A DNA stretch of 14,498 nt from Bacteroidetes bacterium QS_8_68_15 (lineage in GTDB: Bacteria; Bacteroidota; Rhodothermia; Rhodothermales; Salinibacteraceae), in NCBI GenBank assembly GCA_003023245.1, contig PXTR01000017.1, positions 1 through 14,498 of the forward strand, written 5' to 3'. Shown here piece by piece: positions 7,396 to 13,661 of this stretch; the stretch's first letter is position 1, and every line of letters begins with the position of its first letter. The translations under genes were made by a program, and so were the position numbers. The notes under the pieces were generated by a model. It was given only the letters and a program-made list of their open reading frames with translations. It ran no database searches and was not told the origin of the DNA.

Positions 7396-7403
7396 GCCCA
7401 CAT

Positions 7404-8399
7404 CTACACACGTACCAATACCCGTCCTCGCGTGCGCCCGGCGAGCACGTCGTCGGCCGCCCGGGAGACCTCGTCGAGGGACACGACGCGGCCGGTGAGG
7501 CGATCGTAGTCGGCGTCGGTCAGCGTGCGGGCGAGATGTTGCCAGGCGGTGCGGCGACGCGCGTTCGGACACGTGTTCGAGTCGATGCCCAGCAGGCTCG
7601 CGCCGCGCAGGATGAACGGAAAGACCGTCGTGTGCAGTTCGTGCCCGCCGGCGTTGCCGAAGGAGGCGACCGCCGCGTGCCGCTGCATCTGGCTCAGCAG
7701 CGTCGCCAGCGTGTCGCCGCCCACCGCGTCGACCGCGCCGGCCCACCGCGCCGACTGCATCGGCTGCTCCGGGCCGCCGGAAAGCTCGCGCCGGTCGAGG
7801 ATGCGCGCTGCGCCGAGGTCGCGGAGGTAGTCGTGTGCATCGGGGCTGCCGGTCGCGGCGACCCCCTCGGCGCCGGCCGCAGCCAGCAGGGTTACGGCCA
7901 CGCTGCCCGCCGCGCCGCTCGCGCCGGTCACGACGATCTCTCCCACCTCGGCGAGATCCGCGTCGCCGTAAAAGTCGTGTTCGTCGAGCGCCATCACGGC
8001 GAGTGTGGCGGTGAGCCCGGCGGTGCCCGCAATCATGGCCTGGCGGAGCGTCAGCCCGTCGGGCAGCGGGACGAGCGCGCTCGCCGGCACGCGCTGGCGC
8101 TCGGCGTAGCCGCCCGGACGCTCTTCCCCCAGCCCCCAGCCCGTGCCGATGACCTCGTCGCCCTCGGCGAAGGCGTCCGACGCGCTCTCGGCCACCGTTC
8201 CCGCCAGGTCGATTCCCGGCGCGAAGGGGAAGTCGCCGCGAATGATTTTGCCACGCCCGGTGACGGCGAGCGCGTCCTTGTAGTTCAGCCCCGAGTAGGC
8301 GACCTGCACCCGCACCTCGCCGTCAGCGAGCGATTCGTCGGGAGCGTCGCGGAGCTGGAGCGTGCCGCCCCGTTCGTCGAGAAACAGCGCGCGTGGCAT
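7404..8399 (-). CDS. acuI: Acrylyl-CoA reductase / quinone oxidoreductase, AcuI/YhdH family
   Basis: A 331-residue medium-chain dehydrogenase/reductase without structural zinc cysteines. The N-terminal catalytic fold carries VAYSGLNYKDALAVTGRGK and FPFAPGIDLAGTV, typical of the YhdH/YhfP/AcuI branch. The Rossmann part has VVTGASGAAGSVAV (NADPH binding) and ends with RGRVLVRV. Family members reduce acrylyl-CoA to propionyl-CoA with NADPH; the exact substrate here is inferred from the family only, and YhdH would be an equally fair name. The ATG at 8399 is directly preceded by four GGCGA-type heptads. It is the last of a leftward group (queD, folE, Uma2, acuI), but the 85-base gap and the unrelated functions give little reason to expect a joint role. 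Confidence 0.88.
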   Translation of the reverse strand: MPRALFLDERGGTLQLRDAPDESLADGEVRVQVAYSGLNYKDALAVTGRGKIIRGDFPFAPGIDLAGTVAESASDAFAEGDEVIGTGWGLGEERPGGYAERQRVPASALVPLPDGLTLRQAMIAGTAGLTATLAVMALDEHDFYGDADLAEVGEIVVTGASGAAGSVAVTLLAAAGAEGVAATGSPDAHDYLRDLGAARILDRRELSGGPEQPMQSARWAGAVDAVGGDTLATLLSQMQRHAAVASFGNAGGHELHTTVFPFILRGASLLGIDSNTCPNARRRTAWQHLARTLTDADYDRLTGRVVSLDEVSRAADDVLAGRTRGRVLVRV

Positions 8400-8400
8400 A

Positions 8401-8428
8401 GGCGAAGGGCAAATGGCGAGGGGCGAAG
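8401..8428 (-). repeat. Start-proximal heptad tract before acuI
   Basis: Four 7-base units of the form GGCGAAG/GGCAAAT/GGCGAGG on the plus strand lie one base upstream of the start codon. On the gene's own strand the tract reads as repeated TCGCC words leading into the ATG. No matching arm was seen at the Uma2 stop. Confidence 0.65.
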
Positions 8429-8484
8429 CGACGGGCCCCTTGCGGGTCTCCCCCTTGTGGTGGAGGTACTCGAGGCCATCCGCG

Positions 8485-9033
8485 TTACGGCAGCAGGTCG
8501 GCGAGGCGGACGGCGAATCCGTCGAGCACCTGCGAGGGCGCCTCGTCGGTTTTCTGTCGCACGCCCCGGCTTGCGAACGCGCCCTCCTCGGTGCGCCCGA
8601 GCACGTCGATGGTTTCCTCCATCGGGTCGACGATCCAGTACTCCTGCGCCCCCGTTTCGGCGTAGACGCGGCGCTTTTTCGTCAGGTCGTAGTAGCCGGT
8701 GGAGGGGGAGAGCACTTCCACCACGAGGTCCGGCGCGCCTTCGATGCGCTCTTCGATGATCGCGGCGCGTTCGTGGGAGATAAAGAGCACGTCCGGCTGG
8801 TAGGCGTCCTCGTCGGTGAGATGCGTGTCGAGCGGCGCGACGTACACCATTCCGAGATCATGCTCGTCAACGAAAGCGAGCATCTTAGCACTCAGACGGG
8901 TGACGATGTGCTGATGCGTGGGCGTGGGAGACGGCATTTCGATCAGCTGGCCGCCGACGAGTTCGTAGTAGGGCGGCCCCTCGGGCAAGGCTTGGAAATC
9001 AGCGAGCGTGGCTTTTTCTTTGAGCGCAGGCAT
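8485..9033 (-). CDS. Uma2-family PD-(D/E)XK nuclease-fold protein (DUF820)
   Basis: A 182-residue protein of a family common in cyanobacteria and some other bacteria, with a restriction-endonuclease-like fold; its cellular role is not established. Seen here: PYYELVGGQLIEMPSPTPTHQ near the N-terminus, YQPDVLFIS with Asp81, then APDLVVEVLSPST with Asp102 and Glu106, and YDLTKKRRVYAETGAQEYWIVDP with Lys119/120. These form the expected catalytic set (D, ExV, K) and the C-terminal EYWIVDP signature. The start at 9033 is preferred over an upstream in-frame start at 9087 because the extra 18 residues would be encoded by an intergenic heptad tract and the MPALKEKATLADF start matches the family. It stands alone, without an obvious partner gene, between folE and acuI. 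Confidence 0.88.
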   Translation of the reverse strand: MPALKEKATLADFQALPEGPPYYELVGGQLIEMPSPTPTHQHIVTRLSAKMLAFVDEHDLGMVYVAPLDTHLTDEDAYQPDVLFISHERAAIIEERIEGAPDLVVEVLSPSTGYYDLTKKRRVYAETGAQEYWIVDPMEETIDVLGRTEEGAFASRGVRQKTDEAPSQVLDGFAVRLADLLP

Positions 9034-9118
9034 GGGGCTTCGCAGTTGCGGGTTTGGAGTTCGCGTTTGGCGTTTTTTCGCGTCCACTTTCCAACGTTCA
9101 ACCTTCCACTTTCAACTC
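9034..9118 (-). repeat. Two heptad arms filling the folE-Uma2 gap
   Basis: On the plus strand, 9034-9075 is six uninterrupted 7-base units all ending in TT (consensus NNNNNTT, often GTT). They abut the Uma2 start codon. After eight bases, 9084-9118 is five further units of CCAAC/TCAAC type, the last overlapping the folE stop codon (9117-9119). On the gene strand the first arm reads GTTGA-type words and the second reads CAAC/GAAC-type words, so they are loosely complementary, as in the elements around thrA. Confidence 0.75.
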
Positions 9119-9791
9119 ATTCCGTCGCATTGATGAGGCGCATGAACTCCGCGCGCGTAGTCGATTCCATCAGCTGGCCGCTCATGGCACTGGTGGTGGT
9201 CGTGGAGTTTTGCTTTTCGGCCCCGCGCATCATCATGCACAGGTGCTGCGCCTCGACGACGACGCCGACGCCCTGCGGACGCAACACCTCGTCGATGGCG
9301 TCGCGGATCTGGATAGTCATGCGCTCCTGCACCTGCAGCCGCCGGGCGAACACGTCCACCACGCGCGGGATCTTCGAGAGGCCCACGATGCGCCCGTCGG
9401 GGATGTAGGCCACGTGCGCCCGCCCAAAGAATGGAATCATGTGGTGCTCGCAGAGGCTGAACACCTCCACGTCCTTGACGAGGATCATCTCGGAGTAGTC
9501 CTCCTCGAAAATGGCCGCTTCGAGAATGGCCTCGGGGTCTTTGGCGTAGCCGTGGGTGAGAAACTGCCACGACTTGGCCACGCGCTCGGGCGTCTTCTCC
9601 AGCCCCTCGCGCCCGGGGTCTTCGCCCAGTATCTTGAGCACCTGCGTGACGTGGTCGGACAGCCCTTCGGTCGTGGCGCGGTCGTAGATGTCGCGCCGAC
9701 GGTAGAGGGGGGTCTCGTCGTGGTCGGGCGCCGCGCCGTCGGTGCTGCCGTTGACGGGGCTGATATCGTCGGAAAGCTCTTTGGTCGACAT
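9117..9791 (-). CDS. folE: GTP cyclohydrolase I
   Basis: FolE converts GTP to 7,8-dihydroneopterin triphosphate, the entry to folate, tetrahydropterin and queuosine synthesis. The 224-residue protein has a variable, acidic N-terminus (about 1-30), then [18 protein letters not shown] (58-75), the zinc site [20 protein letters not shown] with Cys114, His116 and His117, [23 protein letters not shown] (137-159), and the second zinc cysteine Cys185 in [14 protein letters not shown]. The Cys/His/Cys zinc set means this is the zinc-dependent type I enzyme. The ATG at 9791 gives a normal family length. It lies just downstream of a pterin-synthase gene (79-base gap), which uses its product; the two were probably transcribed together. 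Confidence 0.96.
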   Translation of the reverse strand: MSTKELSDDISPVNGSTDGAAPDHDETPLYRRRDIYDRATTEGLSDHVTQVLKILGEDPGREGLEKTPERVAKSWQFLTHGYAKDPEAILEAAIFEEDYSEMILVKDVEVFSLCEHHMIPFFGRAHVAYIPDGRIVGLSKIPRVVDVFARRLQVQERMTIQIRDAIDEVLRPQGVGVVVEAQHLCMMMRGAEKQNSTTTTSAMSGQLMESTTRAEFMRLINATE

Positions 9792-9842
9792 TTCGGGTTG
9801 AAGGTTGGACGTTGAAGGTTTTCAGGTCGCCGGCGTCAAAAA
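9792..9842 (-). repeat. CGCCGGCG-TTCAAC leader element before folE
   Basis: On the gene strand the 51 bases before the folE start begin with TTTTTGACGCCGGCGA, then an A run, then four heptads of the TTCAACN/TCCAACC type that end four bases before the ATG. The first 16 bases are identical to 10915-10930 in the HIT-coaE gap, and the following TTCAAC heptads also align there with a few changes. Related versions stand before the arginine deiminase gene and tadA. Confidence 0.75.
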
Positions 9843-9869
9843 TACTCCCGCACGCCCTCACTTCCACAC

Positions 9870-10289
9870 TCACTCCTCGCCGTAGTAATCGACGAAGTTG
9901 CGCTCCGTCTCGTAGAGGCGCACGCGGTGCAGGTCGGCGCCGGAGGGCACGTGGCCGTCGAGGCGGTCCCAGATGGCGACGGCGAAGTTCTCGGTCGAGG
10001 GCAGAATGCCGTCCATGAAGTCGACGGTGCGGTTGAGGTTCTGGTGGTCCACCTCATCGAGCACACGCTCTTTGATGACGCCTTTGAGCACGCCGAGGTC
10101 GGCGACGTAGCCGCGCTCGGCGTCCGGCTCGCCGGCGACGGTGACTTCGAGCCGGTAGTTGTGGCCGTGAAAGTGCGGGCTGTTGCACTTGCCGAAGGCC
10201 CGCCGATTCCATTCGGCAGACTTTTCGGGGTTGTGCAGGCGGTGCGCGGCGTTGAAGTGCGCCTTGCGCGTAGCGTAGACCGTAGGCAT
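9870..10289 (-). CDS. queD: 6-pyruvoyl-tetrahydropterin synthase / QueD family
   Basis: A 139-residue member of the family that acts on dihydroneopterin triphosphate, giving either 6-pyruvoyl-tetrahydropterin or 6-carboxytetrahydropterin (queuosine route). Zinc ligands are His16 (FNAAHRLHN), His41 and His43 (HFHGHNY). Cys35 (GKCNSP), Asp81 and His82 (VDHQNLN) form the catalytic set, and the C-terminus has RLYETERN. The GKCN-(4)-HGHNY and STENFAVAIWDRL segments resemble animal PTPS more than E. coli QueD, so a tetrahydropterin role is as likely as queuosine. The ATG at 10289 is chosen because an upstream extension to 10472 has no family similarity and crosses a heptad tract. folE follows 79 bases downstream on the same strand. 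Confidence 0.88.
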   Translation of the reverse strand: MPTVYATRKAHFNAAHRLHNPEKSAEWNRRAFGKCNSPHFHGHNYRLEVTVAGEPDAERGYVADLGVLKGVIKERVLDEVDHQNLNRTVDFMDGILPSTENFAVAIWDRLDGHVPSGADLHRVRLYETERNFVDYYGEE

Positions 10290-10324
10290 GGCGATTTTCG
10301 ATTGGCGATGTTCGATTGTAAGTT
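10290..10324 (-). repeat. ATCG-type heptad tract before queD
   Basis: Directly from the base next to the start codon, the plus strand reads five 7-base units of NNCGATN/GTAAGTT form (10290-10324), the first four alternating GGCGAT and TTCGAT. On the gene strand this is a run of AATCG words ending at the ATG. The rest of the 200-base divergent gap to the HIT gene shows only a weak hairpin (GGTCCT 10379-10384 with AGGACC 10411-10416). Confidence 0.7.
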
Positions 10325-10454
10325 GATTCCTGTGCCGCGCTGGGGGCGGCTCGAATAGCACGAAAGCGGGGGCCGAATGGTCCTGCGTCAGCGTGGTGAA
10401 GAAGCAGGGTAGGACCGCCCCCCGGCGGCCCGGCGGCGGCGGTACGAGAAACGT

Positions 10455-10489
10455 TGGACCTTCAACCCGCACCCCGAAACCGTGAAGCC
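10455..10489 (+). repeat. ACC-type heptad tract before the HIT gene
   Basis: Five 7-base units with ACC (or CCC, AGC) at positions 4-6 end exactly at the base before the ATG. The last unit, TGAAGCC, is nearly the same as the CGAAGCC that directly precedes the coaE start, with the same phase relative to the start codon. Confidence 0.6.
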
Positions 10490-10825
10490 ATGACGATATT
10501 CCAACAAATCATCGACGGCGAAATCGAAGCCGACATCGTTCACGAAGATGACCGGTGCGTGGCCTTCCGCGACAACAACCCGCAGGCGCCGACGCACATT
10601 CTCATCGTGCCGCGCACGCCCATCCGCGACCTCGACGCCCTCTCCGAAGACGACGCGCCGCTGGTGGGGCACCTCTTCGTCGTCGCGCGCCGGATCGCCG
10701 CCGCGGAAGGCCTCGACGACGGGTACCGCACCGTCTTCAACGTGGGCGCCGATGCGGGCCAGAGCGTCGACCACCTGCACCTGCATCTCCTGGGCGGCCG
10801 CTCGCTCTCCTGGCCGCCGGGGTGA
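10490..10825 (+). CDS. HIT-family nucleotide-binding protein (HinT-like)
   Basis: A 111-residue histidine-triad protein. HinT-type members hydrolyse AMP-linked phosphoramidates and adenylates. The sequence begins TIFQQIIDGEIEADIVHEDDRC, has AFRDNNPQAPTHILIVPRTPI in the middle, and ends with the triad VDHLHLHLLGGRSLSWPPG. The HxHxHxx set (HLHLHLL) and the Ser/Trp-Pro-Pro-Gly tail are typical of the HinT subgroup. The ATG at 10490 gives the family's usual start; an upstream in-frame ATG at 10454 would add residues coded by the heptad tract. It reads divergently from queD and is followed by a long gap, so it is probably a single-gene unit. Confidence 0.93.
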   Translation: MTIFQQIIDGEIEADIVHEDDRCVAFRDNNPQAPTHILIVPRTPIRDLDALSEDDAPLVGHLFVVARRIAAAEGLDDGYRTVFNVGADAGQSVDHLHLHLLGGRSLSWPPG

Positions 10826-10914
10826 GAAATAGAGCGCGGAAGTGCACCCCGAGAGTACTTGCACCGCAAGGGCATGACCTGTCGGCCCGTCGCTTCGCTC
10901 CCAGCGCGGGGGTG

Positions 10915-10960
10915 TTTTTGACGCCGGCGAGCTAAAAAACGTTCAACCTCCAACTTTCTG
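10915..10960 (+). repeat. Orphan CGCCGGCG-TTCAAC leader element
   Basis: Starts TTTTTGACGCCGGCGA, identical over 16 bases to the element before folE on the other strand, then an A run and TTCAACC/TCCAACT heptads. Unlike the other copies it is not followed by a start codon of a recognised gene. The 5' half is nearly symmetrical (T run, CGCCGGCG, A run) and could fold as a short hairpin. Confidence 0.7.
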
Positions 10961-11063
10961 CCCTGACCGAAGGCGACCTGACCGGAGAGAAGTAGTGCCC
11001 CGGGCGAAGTACTGCGCCGTCAAGCGTGATTCTTGGTCCTCCGAGGTTCTGCCACGAAGCTTC

Positions 11064-11135
11064 GACGATGGACGACGGGCGACGGACGACGCCACGCCGC
11101 TCCGTCGTCGGTCGTCTATCGTCCATCGTCTTTTT
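11064..11135. terminator. Heptad-built stem-loop followed by T run
   Basis: The left arm 11064-11091 is four units of GACGACG type; the right arm 11103-11130 is four units of CGTCGTC type. The 28-base arms are complementary with about four mismatches around an 11-base loop, and five Ts follow at 11131-11135. The shape is that of a rho-independent terminator for the rightward strand, but the stem is long and has the 7-base periodicity of the other intergenic repeats. Confidence 0.65.
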
Positions 11136-11253
11136 CGGACTGCTCAGGGCACCGCAGGTAAGCAGAGACCGTTACTTAAATATTGACGATTGACAAAGCA
11201 GTACCCCTGTGGTGGAAGAAATGCCCTCGGGGTGAACCCGCAACCACGAAGCC

Positions 11254-11856
11254 ATGACCACCCTCGGCGTGACCGGCGGCATCGGGAGTGGGAAGACGAC
11301 GGCCTGTCGCGTCTTCGAAACGCTGGGGGCGGAGGTCTTCTACGCCGATGACGAGGCCAAGCGGCTGATGGTCGAGCACGCGGCGCTGCGCGCGGACATC
11401 ACGGCCGCCTTCGGCCCCGGAAGCTACGACTCCGACGGCGAGCTGAACCGCGCACACCTGGCCGAGCGGGTCTTCGCCGACCCCGAGCAGGTCGAACGCA
11501 TCAACGCGCTGGTGCACCCGCGCGTCTTCGAAGCATTCGCCCGGCGCGAGGCCGAAGCGGAGGCTGCCGGCACGGAACTGCTCGTCTACGAAGCCGCGCT
11601 GATTTTCGAGTCCGGGCACGCGGACGCCCTCGATGCCGTCACCGTCGTAGACGCGCCCGAGGCCGTGCGCATCCGTCGCGTCATGGCGCGCGACGACGCG
11701 AGCGAGGCGGAGATCCGAGCGCGCATGGCGCACCAGCTCGACGCCGCCGAAAAGCGTCGCCGTGCCGACTACGTCATCGCCAACGACGGCGCGGAGGGCG
11801 ACCTGCGCGCGGAGGTGGAGCGCGTCCGCCGCGCCGTGCTGGAAGCCGCCGCGTAG
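11254..11856 (+). CDS. coaE: Dephospho-CoA kinase
   Basis: CoaE phosphorylates the ribose 3'-hydroxyl of dephospho-CoA, the last step of coenzyme A synthesis. The 200-residue protein has the P-loop TGGIGSGKTT (residues 7-16), VFYADDEAKRL with the family's Asp (28-38), VHPRVFEAF (87-95) near the substrate site, and YEAALIFESG (110-119), the usual (P/A)LLFE block. The lid region RIRRVMARDDASEAEIRARM and the QLDAAEKRRRADYVIANDG C-terminal block follow. Length and motif order are normal. The ATG at 11254 sits directly after AACC-type heptads. The 218-base gap after it (11857-12074) shows nothing definite beyond weak CACGCC spacing before the next gene. Confidence 0.95.
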   Translation: MTTLGVTGGIGSGKTTACRVFETLGAEVFYADDEAKRLMVEHAALRADITAAFGPGSYDSDGELNRAHLAERVFADPEQVERINALVHPRVFEAFARREAEAEAAGTELLVYEAALIFESGHADALDAVTVVDAPEAVRIRRVMARDDASEAEIRARMAHQLDAAEKRRRADYVIANDGAEGDLRAEVERVRRAVLEAAA

Positions 11857-12074
11857 GGATCGTCGCGCTCGCTTTGGAGTACCGCCACGTTCAAGTCGCG
11901 CCGGAAGGAAGACGCGAGCCTGCGAACGCAACGAAAACGGACCGGCAGGGACGACCGCTTGATCACAGACCTCGTTGATTTTTAGCGTGCGTTCGCTCTG
12001 CGACTTCTTCGAGCTACGCGACCGTCCCTCAAAAGCCGCGTCGATCGTCTCCCCTCACGCCCCCACGCCTCGTC

Positions 12075-12266
12075 ATGAGTATCGAACGCCTCCTCCGCTG
12101 GCTGGTGATCGCCATCGTGCTGGTGGCGGCCGTGTCGCTCCTGGATGTCGTCATTGACCTCGCCAGCTGGCTCCTCGAAATCGCCGTGCCGGTGCTGCTC
12201 ATCCTGCTGGGCGTCGCCGTCGTGCTGCGCTTCTTCGGCTACTGGCGCAAAAAACGCCGGCGGTGA
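12075..12266 (+). CDS. Small membrane protein, hypothetical
   Basis: A 63-residue protein with two hydrophobic segments, about 8-29 and 32-55, with only a short polar break between them (DVVIDLASW), and a strongly basic end (YWRKKRRR). This is the pattern of a small inner-membrane protein with its C-terminus in the cytoplasm by the positive-inside rule. The family is not recognised. Codon use and G+C look like the neighbours. It has an ATG at 12075 and stands in the same direction as coaE and the arginine deiminase gene, separated from them by 218 and 88 bases. Confidence 0.7.
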   Translation: MSIERLLRWLVIAIVLVAAVSLLDVVIDLASWLLEIAVPVLLILLGVAVVLRFFGYWRKKRRR

Positions 12267-12309
12267 CGACGTAAGGGAGGCGGGCGGGAGCGTGGATGCG
12301 GGGGGTCGA

Positions 12310-12354
12310 ACGCCGGTGGACTGAACACTTCAACCTTCAACTTTCAACCCCTCC
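12310..12354 (+). repeat. CGCCGG-TTCAAC leader element before the arginine deiminase gene
   Basis: Begins ACGCCGGTGGACTGAA, close to the ACGCCGGCGACCTGAA of the folE leader, and continues with three clean heptads TTCAACC, TTCAACT, TTCAACC (12329-12349) that end five bases before the GTG start. Spacing from the CGCCGG core to the start codon is similar to that before folE. Confidence 0.7.
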
Positions 12355-13659
12355 GTGCCTGCCGCCGACCGCACTGACGACCGCGCTGCCGACATCGGCG
12401 CTTGCATTTCCTCTGAGACGGCGCCATTACGCCGCATGCTCGTGCACACGCCGGGGGCTGAGATGGACCTCGTCTCGCCGGAAAACCGCGAAGCGCTGCT
12501 CTTCGAAGACATCCTCTTCACCGGCACGGCGCGGCACGAGCACGAACTGATGTGCGCCCTCTTCCGCATGGTCACGGGGCGCGACGACGTGGTGCTGCAC
12601 TTGCGGACCCTGCTGGCCGAGACGTTCGAGCAGGAGGAGGCGCGCGCCGGCTTCATCGGGCAGCTCTGCCGCGCCGAGCCGGAGCGCAACCTGACCGCCG
12701 TCGAAGACGATCTGCACCGCCTCTCGCCCGGCGACCTGCTGTCCTTCGCGCTCACCGGGCACACCGAGCTGCCGGTGCAGATGCCGCCGCTGCCAAATCT
12801 CTTCTTCACGCGCGACCTCGCGGCGGCGGTGCGCGACCACATCGTGCTGGGACGCACCGCGCAGGCCGCGCGCTCCCGCGAAGGCGTCCTGCTGCGCACC
12901 GTGCTGCGCCACCATCCGGCGTTCGACGAGCTGAGCGACCGCCTCATCGAACTCCCCGAGGGGGTCACGCTCGAAGGCGGCGACGTGCTCGTCCCGCATC
13001 CGGAAGTGGTGCTGATTGGGCACTCGCAGCGATCTTCCTTCGGCGGCGTCATGGCCGCCGCGCGCGCGCTATTCGCGCAAACGCCCGTCGAGCACATCTT
13101 CGCCGTCGAAATCCCGCAGCGCCGCTCCTGCATGCATCTCGACACCGTGCTGACCTTCGCCGCGCCGGACGAGTGCGTGGTCTACCCGCCGCTCTTGGAG
13201 CGCGCCGGGTTCGGCTACGTCGTGCATCTCACGCCCACCGGAGAGACAGGCCGCTTCGAAACGGACATGCGCCCGACGCTGCGCCACGCGCTGCAAGAGG
13301 TAATGGGGCACGACATCGACTTCATCCCCTGCGGCGGCGACGAGCCGCTGCACCAGGCGCGCGAGCAGTGGACCGACGGCTCGAATGTCTTCGCCATCGC
13401 CCCCGGCGTGGTGGTCGGCTACGAGCGCAACCGTCGCACCTTCCACGAACTCCAGCGGCGCGGCTACCGCGTCGCCAGCGCACACAGCTTCCTGGACTAC
13501 CACCGCGAAACCGGCTTTACCCCGTCCGCCGACGAGAAAATCGCCCTCAAGCTCGAAGGCACCGAGCTCTCGCGCGGCCGCGGCGGCCCCCGCTGCATGA
13601 CCTTGCCGCTGGCGCGTCGCAGGACGACGGACGGCGGACGACGGACGGCGGACCGTTAG
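12355..13659 (+). CDS. arcA: Arginine deiminase, with a repeat-derived C-terminal tail
   Basis: The enzyme hydrolyses arginine to citrulline and ammonia. The 434-residue sequence shows the family's blocks in order: LRRMLVHTPGAEMD (25-38), NLFFTRD (148-154), EGGDVL (207-212), RRSCMHLDTVLT (256-267) with His261 and Asp263, ERNRRTFHELQRRGYRV, and the nucleophile Cys414 in RGRGGPRCMTLPL. No arcB, arcC or arcD is nearby, so whether it works in a fermentative arginine pathway cannot be told. The GTG at 12355 is the only start near the conserved region, and it directly follows the TTCAACC heptads. The family normally ends just after CMTLPL..R. Here about 13 extra residues rich in Arg, Thr, Asp and Gly (421-434) are encoded by a 7/14-base tandem repeat before the TAG at 13657. 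Confidence 0.93.
   Translation: MPAADRTDDRAADIGACISSETAPLRRMLVHTPGAEMDLVSPENREALLFEDILFTGTARHEHELMCALFRMVTGRDDVVLHLRTLLAETFEQEEARAGFIGQLCRAEPERNLTAVEDDLHRLSPGDLLSFALTGHTELPVQMPPLPNLFFTRDLAAAVRDHIVLGRTAQAARSREGVLLRTVLRHHPAFDELSDRLIELPEGVTLEGGDVLVPHPEVVLIGHSQRSSFGGVMAAARALFAQTPVEHIFAVEIPQRRSCMHLDTVLTFAAPDECVVYPPLLERAGFGYVVHLTPTGETGRFETDMRPTLRHALQEVMGHDIDFIPCGGDEPLHQAREQWTDGSNVFAIAPGVVVGYERNRRTFHELQRRGYRVASAHSFLDYHRETGFTPSADEKIALKLEGTELSRGRGGPRCMTLPLARRRTTDGGRRTADR
13622..13655 (+). repeat. 14-bp (2 x 7) tandem repeat inside the end of the deiminase gene
   Basis: The unit GGACGACGGACGGC occurs twice in tandem (13622-13635, 13636-13649) and starts a third time with GGACC. Each 14-mer is two diverged heptads of GGACGNC form. 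The array is in frame with the upstream gene and encodes its last residues. Similar GACGGAC words form the hairpin at 11064-11130. Confidence 0.85.
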
Positions 13660-13661
13660 CC

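Larger units (their letters stand above)
10826..11253 (+). other. 428-base intergenic region between the HIT gene and coaE
   Basis: No gene is supported here. It holds an orphan copy of the CGCCGGCG-TTCAAC leader (10915-10960), a heptad-built hairpin with a T run (11064-11135), an A+T-rich stretch (11170-11200, TTACTTAAATATTGACG) that could be a promoter for coaE, and three AACC-type heptads abutting the coaE start (11233-11253). The orphan leader is not followed by an open reading frame of any recognisable kind, so a gene may have been lost between it and the hairpin. Confidence 0.6.

Noticed and set aside
7536..8759. A 407-codon plus-strand open frame across the acuI-type and Uma2 genes
   Set aside because: It is antisense to two well-supported genes, has Arg/Ala/Gly-rich low-information sequence and spans an intergenic gap.
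9034..9118. CRISPR-like array from repeated short words
   Set aside because: Units are 7 bases, contiguous and degenerate, with no repeat-spacer alternation and no cas genes in the window.
10290..10489. An N-terminal extension of the queD gene to 10472
   Set aside because: The added residues have no family similarity and cross the divergent gap including its heptad tract; the start at 10289 matches the family exactly.
11170..11215. A sigma-70 promoter with TTGACA before coaE
   Set aside because: TTGACG/TTGACA words exist in an A+T-rich patch, but no -10 box stands at a suitable distance, so it is mentioned only as a possible promoter area.
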